In this document: in pieces, positions 9,208 through 20,251 of the stretch
How the letters are laid out: every line of letters begins with the position of its first letter
Numbering within the stretch: the first letter of the stretch is position 1
Assembly: GCA_905221605.1 (NCBI GenBank)
Contig: CAJNDS010002113.1
Coordinates: forward strand, 1,475,732-1,539,731
Length of the DNA stretch: 64,000 nt
From: Symbiodinium natans
Taxonomy: Eukaryota > Sar > Dinophyceae > Suessiales > Symbiodiniaceae
Direction: 5' to 3'
Translations under genes and position numbers: made by a program
The notes under the pieces: generated by a model
Told to the model about the DNA's origin: nothing
The model's database searches: none
The model's input: the letters and a program-made list of their open reading frames with translations, nothing else

Positions 9208-10282
9208 GTGCCCCACAGCCCTTTCTCGACTCCCTCTCCGGCAACGCCGGCGAGCTGCTTGGTATCTCAGTGGTACTCTTTGCATTTGTTTGTTACATTG
9301 CGGATGGGGGGGGATTCCAGGTTGCCTTATACATAACCAGCCAAAAATAGGTGCCATTATGACCACCTTAAACCTTAAGCCCTAAATCCTAAATCCTAAA
9401 CCCTCAACCCTACACCCTAAACCCTAAACCCTAAACCCCAAACCCTAAACCCTAAACCCTAAACCCAGAAAGGGGTGCCCTTATTGCAAGATGGTTACTG
9501 GGCTACCAAGGCTGGGTGCCGAATGGGAGAGGCCCGGCGGCTGGGATTTCGGGGCTTGAGGGCTTTTTTTTTTTAATGGGTTTAGGGTTTAGGGTTTAGG
9601 GTTTAGGGTTTAGGGTTTAGGGTTTAGGGTCTAGGGTTTAGGGTTTAGGGTGTCCAGTTCAGGGCTTCGAGCTCGGGGTTCAGAGTTCCGAGTTGAATGT
9701 TCTGGGTTCAGGGGTTAGAGTTTCGGGTTTGGGGTTGTTTGGGAGATTGCAATACAGAGGTATAAAAACCTCCACAAGAACGACAGGGTGCGCAGAAGCC
9801 TCCAGGAAAGCCCTAGTGGCTCCCTAAACCCCCTAAACCCCCTAAACCCCCTAAACCCGAAGCTGGCGCTTTGCTTTGCCAGCGACCCCTAAGTGTGCCA
9901 ACCCCATGGTATTACCCTCTTTTGATTGAGGATGGGGCAATGTACATTGCCCAGCTGCAGCGGGGGCCAAGGTGTGGAAGGTTACGTGGATCAGCCCACG
10001 CAAAGCATCTTGTCCGGAAGATGTTGGCTTTCGACGACAGCAGGCGGCCAACCATGGAAGCTGTGCTCCGTTTAGGGTTAAGGGGTTTAGGGTTTAGGGC
10101 TTAGGGTTTAGGGTTTTGGGCTTAGGGTTTAGGGTTTAGGGTGCCCATTGGCTTCGCCTTCCTTGCTCGGCTGCCCCGTCATTGTGGACGTATGGGCCGC
10201 GCTTGCCGACGCGCACATGAAGCCTACCGCCCCCCGGCGTATGTTGCTCCTGGACCAGTTGGAGATCCTAGTAGTAGAGTAG
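9208..10282 (+). CDS. Protein kinase, C-terminal lobe
   Basis: Exons 9208-9253, 9511-9553, 9883-10069 and 10140-10282 (stop TAG 10280-10282), all phase-compatible. The third exon contains AHAKHLVRKMLAFDDSRRPT, kinase subdomain XI (aKdLvrkmL-d-sxRpT) with its invariant Arg, then MEAVL, where kinases have the HPW motif after it (here CPL, read across the next junction). Exon 2 ends WDFG, compatible with the DxWxxG of subdomain IX. After the domain come about 40 residues. This looks like a CAMK/CDPK-type Ser/Thr kinase, but the catalytic loop and DFG exons were not found, so class and activity are open. Intron 1 is a family 1 introner; the last intron is only telomere-like repeat. Confidence 0.72.
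9254..9510 (+). mobile_element. Introner, family 1, with telomere-like insert
   Basis: Duplication GCTG at 9254-9257 and 9511-9514. Left arm CTTGGTATCTCAGTGGTACT; right arm GGTTACTGGGCTACCAAG. A block of CCCTAAA-type repeats (9364-9465) splits the element near GGTGCC, a word present on both sides of the block. Confidence 0.85.
10070..10139 (+). repeat. 70-nt intron made only of TTTAGGG-type repeat
   Basis: Begins GTTTAGGG directly after the kinase exon and ends GGTTTAG directly before the next. GT-AG borders come from the repeat itself. Splicing joins CTC-C to GG-TGC and keeps the frame to a stop at 10282. Confidence 0.7.
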
Positions 10283-10544
10283 GTAACCTTTAACCTTTTA
10301 GGGGTAATAGAATCCCCTTATAACCGTGAAGGTTAGCCTTTACTTCCCCCAGCTTTCTGGACAACTAAGTCTTGCATTTTCTTGCAGACGCACAGTTCGT
10401 TGACACATAGTCCGATGCCGAGTCTTATGAGCAATAAAACTGGACAGGCCGGAATCAAACGGCCTAATTGGATTAAACAAAGATAGGTTTCCTTTGTTCC
10501 TAAGAGGAAGTTGAAGGCTTCCTGAGTCGCTGTCGTGGCACTAG

Positions 10545-10795
10545 ACCCCTAAACCCCTAAACACCTGAACCCCTGAACCCCTGAACCCCTGAACCCCTGA
10601 ACCCCTTAACCCCTTAACCCCTGAACCCCTAACCCTAAGCCCTAAACCCTAAACCCCTAAACCCTAAACCTCAAACCCCAGAAACCCTAAATCCCTAAAC
10701 CCCTAAACCCTAAACCCTAAACCACTAAACCCTAAACCGTAAACCCCCTAAACTCCTAAACCCCTAAACCCCCGAATCCCCTAAACCCCTGAACC
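10545..10795. repeat. Variant telomere-like array
   Basis: CCCCTGAA (about six in a row), CCCCTAAA and CCCTAAA units, next to the exon starting at 10801. Confidence 0.9.
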
Positions 10796-10800
10796 CGAAG

Positions 10801-10873
10801 CCGCTAGTGAAGCCCGAAAGGCCGCATGGCGAGTTGAGGTTGTCACCTGCAGCACATGCGGTCAGCACATGCG
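10801..10873 (+). CDS. Exon with CxxC pair, unidentified
   Basis: Reads ARKAAWRVEVVTCSTCGQHM between CCCTAAA and TTTAGGG arrays, AG at 10799-10800 and GT at 10874. The CxxC could bind zinc. It may be an upstream exon of the SET-domain gene (12615 on), since no other gene start is seen between. Confidence 0.5.
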
Positions 10874-11299
10874 GTTTAGGGTTTAGGGTTTAGGGTTTAG
10901 GGTTTAGGGTTTAGGGTTTAGGGTTTAGGGTTTAGGGTTTAGGGTTTAGGGTTTAGGGTTTAGGGTTTAGTTCCTTATTCATTCTCGAAATACCCCAAGT
11001 ACGAGGGGCTGTATGTTCCGGGCTCCCAAAAGGGACCATGATCTTGGGGTACTTGCTACCTCGACTCGGGGCCTCCAACTCAAAGCCCTTTGTGGCAGGG
11101 AAACTATGAGATCCCAGGAAGGAAGAGTGCTAAACCGCTGAGCCTTTAAACCGTTAAGCCTCCCCCCCCTCCCCCCCTGGGTCCTCCCCCTAGTTATAAG
11201 TACAGGTATAAGGGCCCTAAATTGGGTTGTCGGGATCCTAGCTTAGGCTGGAACTTCCTTAAGCTAGAGTTGGCAGAGGAAGGGGCCCCCTCCTTGCAG

Positions 11300-11398
11300 G
11301 CGTCGGGCCAGCGGCTACTGGGAGATCCTGGAGGGGAGGCTGGAGAAAACGGAGGACGGAACCTTCGTCACTTGCAAGGACGCCCCCGCCCCAGAGCT
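11300..11398 (+). CDS. Exon, unidentified
   Basis: After TTGCAG (AG 11298-11299) the frame reads RRASGYWEILEGRLEKTEDG and stays open to about 11400, where a family 7 element begins. Possibly part of the SET-domain gene. Confidence 0.5.
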
Positions 11399-11399
11399 C

Positions 11400-11510
11400 T
11401 TAATAAAGGGGTTGGAGTATTTACTATTGGTATTCCCTTATGGTGCCTTTCTAAGTCTACCACAATAACCCCCCAAACCCTATTCAAATTAATCAGGCCC
11501 CTATGTTAGA
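11400..11510. mobile_element. Family 7 element
   Basis: AATAAAGGGGTTGGAGTATT to AATCAGGCCCCTATGTTA. Directly follows the preceding exon, so it is probably an introner, but no clear duplication was found. Confidence 0.6.
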
Positions 11511-11864
11511 TGTTAAGGGCTTCGGGTTTTGTTGCAGGGTTTGGGGCCGAGTTCTTGCAAGGCCTGGGAGTGTAGGGTGTTGGGGTTTGGTTCTGAGATT
11601 ATGAAGCAGGTCCATTCTTCTTAGGCTCTGAGGGTCCACTTGCCATGTGCGTGTTAGATGTCCAAGGCTTCTGTCTAAGCCGGGTGTGGTCGACTCGCCG
11701 AGGGTTCGAAGATTCGAGAAGGGCTCTCGTTTCTTTCTGCAGGGCTTGGCAGTTTAGGCTTGGGATAGCCTTGCAATTCGAAAACATTGGCGACTCACAT
11801 ACGAGCTGTCCCATACCATCCGCGACTCACATACGAGCTGTCCCGCTGAACTCTGATATACGTT

Positions 11865-11983
11865 TATTTGCTTAAGCACCCCCCCCCCCCCTCCCCCCCC
11901 GAAGAAAAAACGACAAAAGATAAAAATCCCCGTATTGCCCTTGTAAGGCAGAATATGTTTTAGTTTTTGGGGGTTCTGAAGCA
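11865..11983. mobile_element. Family 6 element with poly-C run
   Basis: TTTATTTGCTTAAGCACCCC ... GGGGTTCTGAAGCAAC, the arms being complementary. A C-rich run (11879-11900) lies near the left arm. Confidence 0.7.
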
Positions 11984-12080
11984 ACTAGAAAAGGGGCTTG
12001 TTTTAGTTAGAATGGCTAGGAAGCCCAGTAGTACCCTTGTACCCATTTGGGGGGATTAGGTGCGGTTTACATTGCATATT

Positions 12081-12197
12081 CTGTAAAGGTTGGGATGCTC
12101 CCTCTTACAATAGCAGTTCTTCATAGGGATTCTAATAAGGGTACTCGAATCCCCATAACGGACTACTCGTAGAAGAGGGAGCATCCCAATTTACAGG
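12081..12197. mobile_element. Family 2 hairpin element
   Basis: CTGTAAAGGTTGGGATGCTC pairs with GAGCATCCCAATTTACAG; loop AATCCCCATAACGG-type without a long G run. Confidence 0.85.
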
Positions 12198-12614
12198 GAG
12201 TAAAAAAGGCAATCTTGGTGAAAGGAGTTGGGGTTCAAGGCTCTGAACAAGGCGGTCCTGTTTCCCACTTGAACCCTAAACTCCAAACCCTAAACCCTAA
12301 ATCCCAAACCCTAAACCCTCCTCCAGAGCCCCAAACCCCAGAACCCTTAAACCCCAGAACCTAAACCCTAGTTCCCTAGAACCCTAGAACCCTAAACCCT
12401 AAACCCTAAGAGCCCTCAACCCTAAACTTAAACCCTAAACCTTCCATGAAATCCTCAAAATGTACTTTTTCTTGAGTGAAACTAGAGTTGGGAACCACCC
12501 TATAAACCCTAAACCCTGCAACCCTGCAACCCTAAGCCGTAAACCCTAAACCCTACACCCTAAACCCTAAACCCTAAACCCTAAACCCTAAACCCTAAAC
12601 CCTAAACCCTCCAG

Positions 12615-14021
12615 GTGCGGGCCGGCGAGCCGATCCTCTTCGAGGCGGCCGTTGCAGCGGCCTCTGCAGGGCCTGACGCATGCGCAGCCCTTGCCAGGCC
12701 TGGGGTTTAGGGTTTAGGGTTTAGGGTTTAGGGTTTAGGGTTTAGGGTTTAGGGTTTAGGGTTTAGGGTTTAGGGTTTAGGGTTTAGGGTTTAGGGTTAG
12801 GTTTAGGGTTTAGGGTTTAGGGTTTAGGGTTTAGGGTTTAGGGTTTAGGGTTTAGGGTTTAGGGTTTAGGGTTTAGGGTTTAGGGTTTAGGGTTTAGGGT
12901 TAGGGTTTAGGGTTTAGGGTTTAGGGTTTACGGTTTACGGTTTAGGGTTTAGGGTTTGGGGTTTAGGGTTTAGGGTTTAGGGTTTAGGGTTTAGGGTTTA
13001 GGGTTTAGGGTTCAGGGTTCAGGGTTCAGGGTTCAGGGTTTAGGGTTTAGGGTTTAGGGTTTATACGTTTGTGGGTTTATATGGTTTTGGGTAGGTAGGG
13101 TCTAGGGCTCAGGGATTTATCTTCAGGGTTTAGAGGGTTTTGGGTTTTGGGTCTTCAATGGTGTTTCGGGCTGAGGGCCGAGAGTGTTTAATTCGGGTCT
13201 GTAGGGTTTAAGATCTTTAGGGTTTGCGATTTAAGGTCTTGAGGGTTTAGGGTGTTTAGATTAAGGCTTTAGGGTCTTGAGGGTGTACGGTCTTCGGGGT
13301 AGGATGGCTTGGGGTTCCGGATCTACAGGATTTAGATTGCTTGGGCTGCACAGAAATTCGGGTGTAGGGTCGAGGCATAAGAGCTGCTTATCGGGTTTAG
13401 ACTTTAGGGGTTTAGGGCTTAGGGCCTAGGGCCTAGGGTCTGTTGGTTTTTGATTCAGGGTCTGGGGTGTATAGGGTTCAGGTTTAGGGTTTAGATGCCA
13501 GGTGGGCCGAGGGCGTTTACTTTGGGATGTGCCCCCTTATACTAACAGACCGTGATAGGGATTATAATAGGGGGGGTACGAGAATCCCTATTAAGGACTG
13601 TTAGCATAATTAAGGGGGATCATCCCAAGGTTTTGTCTATTCTGGGTTAAGGCTTTTTTTTGTTCAGGATTTGAGGTTTGGGAATGTTGGGGCTCTGGGA
13701 TTAAGGAATTCAATCACTGCGTAGGGCAGGCTCCTGCAGCAGCAACTACCTGGTTTTCTTCGGCTACCCTCGTAATATGGGGGGGGGGGGGGGTTCCGAA
13801 AATAGGTCTACCCCTTTTGGGGGTTCCCCTTAAGGGGACTCCATTCTATTTGGGGTGCAAAAGGGGTACCCCTATTTTCGGAAACACCCATATGTGTTCG
13901 GTGTGCATCCTTTCCGCGCCTGACATTTGAAGGCAATGCCGTGCGTCGCCAACTGTGCTGGAGAAGGCAAGGGATTTGCTTGTGAAGGGTCAGGTCCTTG
14001 TTGAATAGTAGCTGGTACTGG

Positions 14022-14054
<33 letters not shown>

Positions 14055-17000
14055 GTATGCTTCTGTCCTTCCATCTGCAAGGTGATGAACGGGTGTCTTG
14101 TGTTCAGCATAAGGTCACTCCTCGAAGGGACCAGTGCTGCATGGATCCTCAATAGTCGATCGGGCTCGCATTCAATGTCAGCACATGCCAATAACTTGCA
14201 CACAACATCGCAGAGAGGAAGCTCGGCAGCTTGCATAAATCCGTCCTGCATGCCCCGACTGCGACAGCCTACTCGAAACCTACAATCTGCAACCGCCAAA
14301 AACCAATGAACCGTAGATCAAGAACCAGATCGTTGTTGAGTGCTATGATTGTTCCTCAACATGCACACCCTCTTTGCTTTGTTATGGACCCCTGGATTAG
14401 GACTGCAAATGGGTTTTCAGAAGGAGGTTTCAAGAACAGTGGCGAGCATAGGCAAGAACTGCAAATAATTGTGGACACTACAAGGGTAGTTTACATGTAC
14501 TCTTTACCGGGTCCTGATCGTGCCCGAATCGCCCCTCATTCTGTTCTTTGTGACCCTCATTAAACTTTAAACCCTGAGCTGCCCTAAACCCTAAACCTTC
14601 AAACCCTTAAACCCCAAAGCCGCCTGCAAGCCCTCCCCTGAAGCACAGCCCTACGGCCCTAAACCCTACACCTCAAACCCTCAAAAGACTAACGCCCTCA
14701 AACCCTAAAATCCCTAAGCTCCTAAACCCTAAACCCTAAAAACTAAACCCTAAACCCTAAACCCTGAACCCTGAACCCTAAACCCTAAACCCTAAACCCG
14801 AAGCAGTCCTCCGCATAAAAAGGTGCTGCAGCTGCCCCGGGCTCGCTTCACGGGGGAGACTGGTGAATTGGAAGCCGCCCTCGCCTGTAACGCTCGGGAG
14901 CTCCTTGGGGTTTAGGGTTTAGGGTTTAGGGTTTAGGGTTTAGGGTTTAGGGTTTAGGGTTTAGGGTTTGGCGTTTAGGGTTTGGTGTTGAGGGTTTAGG
15001 TTTTGGCGTTTAGGGTTTAGGGTTTGGCGTTTAGGGTTTAGGGTTGAGGGTTTGGCGTTTGGGTTGGCGTTTAGGGTTTGGTGGTTTGGGGTTTGGTAGG
15101 CTTGAGGGCTGGCGGGTCTGGGCTTGGGGGGGCATTGCAGGTTTTTAGGCTCCGGCGTGCTTCCCTTTCAACTTTTGCTGTGATGCCTTAAGGAGCCGTA
15201 ACGCAAGATCCCAAAAGCCCCTAAACCTCGTGTACCCTAAACCCTCAACCCCATGCCACGCAAACCCTAAACCCCAAACCCCAAACCCAAAACCCTTTCA
15301 ACCCTCACTCCTGGTATCTTTGCAGAGTGTGCAGGAGTGCAGCCGCGAGCCGGGGTTTGTGGCGTTGCAGCGCGGCCCTACAGGTTTAGGGTCTTTGTGG
15401 GAGTTTACTGGCTGGTTCTTAGTAGGGAACGAGGGAATGAGGTAATTACATAATCCTTTAAAGGGTATACATGGGGCCCTAGTTCCCTCGTTCCCTACTA
15501 AGAACCAGGAAGTTTAGGAGAATAGGGGTTTCCTAATGCAGACCCCGAAGGTTTTTTGGGTGTTTTTTATGGGAGCTTACAAGTAATAGAGCGGCCTTCA
15601 CAACAGGTTTAGGGTCTATATGGAGTTTACGACAATAGGGGCCCCCTAAAATCCCACAGGAATAGACCAGTGCCCTCCCACGGTCCCCCGTTGTGAAATT
15701 TTAGGATCCCCCTATTTCGGAAGCCCTCATTCGCTGTAGGGTCCATGGGATTGAAACCCAAGCTGCAGTCCTTGCAGAGTCGTAACTAGCGACCCCAACT
15801 TGGATTTCTTGCAAACTGGCAGTAAGCTGCCACTTTTTAGGGCTGTACAGGTAGCAAAGCATTGTATTGTGCAGCCCCTTCTGAGCCCCAAGTGACCAAC
15901 CTCAACAAAAGGGTGCCCTTGGTAAAATAGGCTTACTGGCTGGGATAATCCCCCTTGCACCAACAGCCCTTAGTAAGGATTATCATAGGGGGGGGGGGGG
16001 GGGGTATTACAATCTACCGACCCTAAACCCTTAACCCCAAACCCCCAAACCCTAAACCCTTGACCCTAAACCCTAAACCCTAAGCCTTAAGCCCTGAGCC
16101 CTAAGCCCTAAACCCTTCCTTAACCCTAAACCCAGTTGGCTACTGGGCTTACCAAGACATGGCTACCTGAGGTTCCTTGCATGCTCCGGCATTCCGCACT
16201 CTTGCTGCCCCAATGCTATCATCGACTCGACGCAGACGCACGCAGTTCTCCGGGCTTTGGGTGCCTCGCCCCGAGGAGGAGTAGGGTTTAGGGTTTAGAG
16301 TTTGGGGTTTAGGGTTTAGGGTTTAGAGGACCCAGAGTAGACTGCTAATGCCTGTTTTTAGGGAGGTTCATCTTGGGATGTTCCCCCCTTCTACTAACAG
16401 TCCTTAATAAATTAAGAAGGATTATAGTCCCCCCTATCATAATCCTTATTAAGGACTGTTAGTACAAGGGGGAACATCCCAACCAAGGTTTCATCTATGT
16501 ACAATACAGGCACTTCTTTCTGTTCCTATCTTGCTCCGGGACCTCGAGAAGTAAGACTGGAGTCCACCGTCCCTCTTCGAATGCAATGACAAGCGGATGC
16601 TGAGCTCGTGTTCTTCAAATGCCCTCTTTGTTGTACCTTCCTTCGACAGGATTCCGTTGCCTGTCCTGAGGCATAGAGGCTTGTGAGGACTGAGGGTTTT
16701 TGGTCCTTGCGGGTTTAGGGTTAAGGTATCAGGCTGGTAAAGTCCCATTCTGTCAAAAGGTGGTACTGACAGGGGTGTAGAATACATCATCGTTGTTGAG
16801 AATCAGGGTTCAGGGTTTAGGGCTTAGGGGTCGCAACCTGTAAATCCCAAGCCCTTTTAACTCCCTATGGTCCAGGGTTTTGGGTTTAGGGTTTCTGGTT
16901 TAGGGTTTAGGGTTTGGGGCAGACCCTTCGCCCAACCAAGATGACATGGCTGCCGGGACGCAGGCCATTGCCTCGGCTGGTGGACCGTAGGGGTTTGGGA

Positions 17001-18036
17001 GTTTGGGGGGAGCAAATGAATTGTAGAATTGAGGTCATCTACCCCTCGTGCTACTGTGGACTATGCTCTGCTTGCACTTATGGTGAATTATGGTAACATT
17101 GACTAGGACCCGGAGTAGGCCCTCATTTCCTTCTTTTCGGGTTGGGGTTTCCTTATAACCCCCTTAAAACCAAAAATGGTACCCTGTTTATTCCTAGGTT
17201 ACTCCTGGGTCTAGCAAAGATATCATATGGGTAGTTTCCTAAATTAGGGTCCCTTATTGGGCGCCCATTATAAGGCGGCACCCTTTAAAATGGATCCCAA
17301 AAACGGACCCCAATTTAGAGAACTACCCATTCTGGCGTTATCTCCACAGTTTCTGAGGTTTGGGACTCCGGGGCTTGGCCTTCAATGGAAGAAATACGCA
17401 TGCCCTAGAGCATATTACTTCCTCAGCAACAACTGTCTGTGCCATTGATACTTGATCTTATTATATATCTTACCATAATTCTACATTGCTATATTACTAC
17501 AATTCTATATCCATGTATACCTACATTACTGTTTTTGCCTCTCATGCAGCTTTTGCGGATTAGTGTTTGAGGGTCGGTTGTACCCGGGAATCAGAACTTA
17601 GGGAACTGGGGGCTTTGTCGGCACGGTCAGTTTAAGTCTGAAAGATGGCAGAGCCTGCTTCGGTGCACGAGGCTCGTACTTGAAGCTTCCTGGGTGGTCA
17701 CAAGTAATACGGCGGGTTTAGTAGGGCAACTGCGCTGATCATGACCCAAATTCAGGTTCATTGCTCAAACTGGTAAAACTAGCCATGAACCTCGCAGCTT
17801 CTAGACCCTAAGCCCTAAATACCCTAGACCCTAAACCCTTGCGATGCCTGTCACGGTGTATGGACCCTGAACCCTAAATATCCTGAACCCTAAGCCCTTG
17901 CGATGCCTGTGAGGTCTCGGTGTCCTACGTGTCTGTCAGCCTGAACCGCCAAGCCAGACAGTCGCAGCTGGGACAAGGTTTCTCTTGCAAGTGCGCGCGG
18001 TGCGTCTCCGAAGAGAAGCCAAGCTGCACTACAAGG
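12615..18036 (+). CDS. SET-domain protein, SMYD-like
   Basis: Proposed exons 12615-12702, 14804-14907, 15326-15383, 16157-16280 and 17914-18036. Exon 4 reads GIPHSCCPNAIIDS, matching the NHSCxPN motif of SET domains (S-adenosylmethionine/lysine channel), then HAVLRALGASPRGG. It ends in phase 0 at a GTAGGG donor and joins in frame to VSVSYVSVSLNRQARQSQLG and GFSCKCARC, the usual GEExxxSY, R--L and post-SET CxCxxC order of SMYD-type lysine methyltransferases. Exon 1 (VRAGEPILFEAA) fits the start of the domain (aGe-il-E-p). Exons 2 and 3 are assigned only by position and open frame. The Asn of NHSC is replaced by Pro here, which may affect activity. Introns carry telomere-like arrays and several hairpin elements. 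Confidence 0.7.
12703..13066. repeat. Largest TTTAGGG array
   Basis: About 50 units with single-base slips and short blocks of TTCAGGG (13010-13035). It starts directly after the exon ending near 12702, at the 5' end of its intron. Confidence 0.97.
13521..13628. mobile_element. Family 2 hairpin element
   Basis: TTTGGGATGTGCCCCCTTAT and complementary right arm GGGGGATCATCCCAA; inner CTAACAG/CTGTTAG arms; loop TAGGGGGGGTACG. Confidence 0.85.
13780..13888. mobile_element. Family 5 element after a poly-G run
   Basis: About 14 G (13780-13793), then TTCCGAAAATAGGTC ... GGTACCC-CTATTTTCGGAAAC with complementary arms. Confidence 0.75.
13890..14563. other. Unique stretch open on both strands
   Basis: No telomere-like repeats. 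A minus-strand frame (13808-14299) and a plus-strand frame (14231-14563) are both open for over 100 codons, and both run through or beside a GT microsatellite (14023-14053). No family is recognised. It lies inside the presumed SET-gene intron and may be intron sequence. Confidence 0.35.
15412..15508. mobile_element. Family 4 hairpin element
   Basis: CTGGTTCTTAGTAGGGAACG pairs with GTTCCCTACTAAGAACCAG; centre AATCCTTTAAAGGGTATAC. Lies 28 bases after the exon ending at 15383. Confidence 0.85.
15634..15727. mobile_element. Family 5 element, degenerate
   Basis: GACAATAGGGGCCCCCTAAA ... GGATCCCCCTATTTCGGAAG. Confidence 0.5.
15890..16156. mobile_element. Mosaic of family 1 and family 2 elements with telomere-like insert
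   Basis: Family 1 interior AGTGACCAACCTCAACAAAA-GGGTGCCC (15890 on) runs into a left half of family 2 with a poly-G run (15938-16008), then CCCTAAA-type repeats (16019-16130), then the family 1 right arm GGCTACTGGGCTTACCAAG. The SET-domain exon begins at the next base (16157). Confidence 0.7.
16370..16483. mobile_element. Family 2 hairpin element
   Basis: CTTGGGATGTTCCCCCCTTC with complementary GGGGGAACATCCCAA and inner CTAACAGTCCTTAATAA/TTATTAAGGACTGTTAG arms. Confidence 0.9.
16491..16790 (-). other. Open reading stretch in an intron
   Basis: Minus-strand frame open for 99 codons with ordinary composition (LSIRLSLHSKRDGGLQSYF) but no recognised family and no matching neighbours on that strand. 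Lies between two exons of the SET-domain gene. Confidence 0.2.
17010..17095 (+). CDS. Possible Cys-rich exon
   Basis: Frame reads CRIEVIYPSCYCGLCSACTY up to a stop beside a family 3 element at 17103. It falls between two SET-domain exons whose phases join without it, so it is doubtful. Confidence 0.25.
17103..17214. mobile_element. Family 3 element
   Basis: CTAGGACCCGGAGTAGGCCC ... GGTTACTCCTGGGTCTAG with complementary ends. Inner TTCCTTATAACCCCC, without a telomere-like insert. Confidence 0.8.
17227..17330. mobile_element. Family 9 hairpin element
   Basis: ATGGGTAGTTTCCTAAATTA pairs with AATTTAGAGAACTACCCAT. A second copy is at 43259-43367, and a fragment at 21262-21293. Confidence 0.8.
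17350..17449 (+). CDS. Possible exon, unidentified
   Basis: After CCACAG the frame reads LQWKKYACPRAYYFLSNNCL and ends in TGA. It follows a family 9 element directly. It is not needed for the SET reading frame, so it may be intron. Confidence 0.25.
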
Positions 18037-18334
18037 GCTTAGGGTTTAGAGTTCAGGGTTTAGGGTTCAGGGTTTAGGGTTTTTGGGTTTGGGGTTTATG
18101 GTTTAGAGTTTTGGGTTTCGGGTCCTATAAGCCACTGCATGAACCCGAGCTGCTACCATGCGTGCTCAAGGATATAGGAATGGGCCGTATACCCTTTGAG
18201 GGTTCCTGCTGCGTTTCCAACCCTAAACCCTAAACCCTAAACCCTAAACCCTACACCCTACACCCTAAACCCTAAACCCTAAACCCTAAACCCTAAACCG
18301 GAACCGTGAATCGAAGTCAACCTCTCAGATGCAG

Positions 18335-18389
18335 GGGCCGGGGCTGTTGGGCGGATTCGTGCACATAGCGCCCGCCGGTTCAGGAGAAG
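18335..18389 (+). CDS. Short exon, unidentified
   Basis: AGAVGRIRAHSARRFRR between CCCTAAA (18212-18300) and TTTAGGG (18391-18435). Basic. Possibly the next exon of the SET-domain gene. Confidence 0.5.
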
Positions 18390-19123
18390 TTTTTAGGGTT
18401 TAGGGTTTAGGGTTTAGGGTTTAGGGTTTAGGGTTAGGGGCTGTGTACGTCTTCAGGCAAGAACGTTATGCGTGCAATATGACATTGCCAATACATGTGT
18501 GCACGCATGCACCTATGGGCATAGCTTTGTTAGCAAGTGTTTGGATGCATGTGTGGACGCGCGCGCGCGCGCGCATGCAGCATGTATGTAACTGCAGGGT
18601 CAAGACGACCTAAGAGGATTGGATGGTTATCTTTGTTTGCCGGTGACGTGCGTGATTGAAGTGCCAAGGCTAGAAACCCTAAACCCTAAACCCTAAACCC
18701 TAATAGCAGCCACTCAAGACCCAGAGTAATTTCCTTCTTTGGTTGTTTGCCCCGGAGGGGTTTAGGGTTTAGGGTTTAGGGTTTAGGATTTAGGGTTTAG
18801 GGTTTCGGCCAACACCGAGACACCCGACTGACAAAACAACGGCTGAAGGGACTCGGAAACACCCAGTAGAGGAACCAAACGGATCCCTAAACCCTAACCC
18901 CTAACCGCCAAACGCTCTCTTACTGATATGGTCTAAGGGAATCATTCCTTATCAAGTGCAATTGGTTCCTTTGGCTACCCACAGCCCTCTCGTTGGCATC
19001 CCTTCCCTGACCACGGTTTTTAGGGTTTTGGGTTTTGGGTTTAGGGTTCAAAATGACCTTCAGAAGTCCTAGGAAACTTGTATTCCGGCGTGGCAAAAAG
19101 TCGCGAGGTCCACCGATCCTCAG

Positions 19124-19172
19124 TTCGCCGTGGCGTGCAGCTCCTGCGACTTGGGAAGACTCAGGGTGCCTT
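19124..19172 (+). CDS. Short exon with CxxC
   Basis: FAVACSSCDLGRLR after GATCCTCAG. Could continue the Cys-rich end of the SET-domain protein; low weight because it is so short. Confidence 0.35.
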
Positions 19173-19404
19173 CTAGGGTATTTAGGGTTTGGGGTTTAGG
19201 GTTTGGGGTTTAGGGTTTGGGGTTCAGGGTTTGGGGTTTGGGGTTCAGGGTTTGGGGTTTGGGGTTTAGGGCTTAGGGTGTAGAGGGCTGAGGGTTATGT
19301 GGTTTAGGGGGTTTAAGGTTTCTCGCATTTAGGGTGTTTGCGCTTGTGCCGTTGATGAGGATAGTGTTGTCTCCCTTTCTCACGTTTGCATAGGTGGTTA
19401 GGGT

Positions 19405-19620
19405 TTGGGGGGTTTAGGGTTTATAGGGTTTATAGGGTTTATAGGGTTTATAGGGTTTCTAGGGTTTATAGGGTTTATAGGGTTTATAGGGTTTATAGGG
19501 TTTATAGGTGTGCGGGTGCGCGTGCGCGTGCGGGTGCGGGTGCGCGTGCGCGTGCGCGTGCGCGTGCGCGTGCGCGTGCGTGTGCGTGTGCGTGTGCGTG
19601 TGAGAGAGAGAGAGAGAGAG
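19405..19620. repeat. GGGTTTATA array, GTGCGC and GA microsatellites
   Basis: About eleven TATAGGGTT units (19421-19508), then (GCGTGC)n and (GTGTGC)n, then (GA)n to 19620. The overlapping long frames in several readings are translations of these simple repeats. Confidence 0.95.
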
Positions 19621-19978
19621 ACTTCATGGCCTTCATGTCTTCATGGCCTTCATGGCCTTCATGGCTTTCCGCCTTCATGGCCTTCATGACATACATGCTA
19701 CGTGTTTGACCCAAAGCTCCGCTTCGGCTGGCAGAATCAAATCCTGCAACCCTAAACCCTAAACCCTAAACCTCGAAGGATTTCCCTAGAGCCCCGAAGT
19801 ACCCTTTGACAACCTGGCTACCCCCCCCCCCCCCCCCCCACACATCAAGAGAGGTACTTGGGGGGTCCAGGTGGGGTCTAGAGCCCTCAAATTCAACCCT
19901 CACGCCCCCCAAACCCTAAACCCTAAACCCTAAACCCTAAACCCTAAACCCTGAGTATAGTAGAAGCTCGGGGCGAAG

Positions 19979-20079
19979 CGGGGTTGAGGCGGGCGTCCGC
20001 CAAGGCAAGGAACCCAGCTTCTCCATCGTCCGAGAGGAGCAGAAGCAGCGCTGCGCAGCCTGGCTTGATGGGATGCGAG
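19979..20079 (+). CDS. Exon, unidentified
   Basis: Reads VEAGVRQGKEPSFSIVREEQ, then KQRCAAWLDGMR, between CCCTAAA and TTTAGGG arrays. Strongly protein-like; family not recognised. Confidence 0.55.
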
Positions 20080-20251
20080 GGTTTAGGGTTTAGGGTTTAG
20101 GGTTTAGGGTTTAGGCTTCCGCCGACTTGAACGTCACAACCTCAAGTCCTCGACCAAGCCCTACTAGTAAGCCCTAAACCCTAAACGCTAAATCCTAAGT
20201 CCTAAACCCTAAATCCTAAACCCTAAACCCCGAAACCCATCGATGTGCAAG

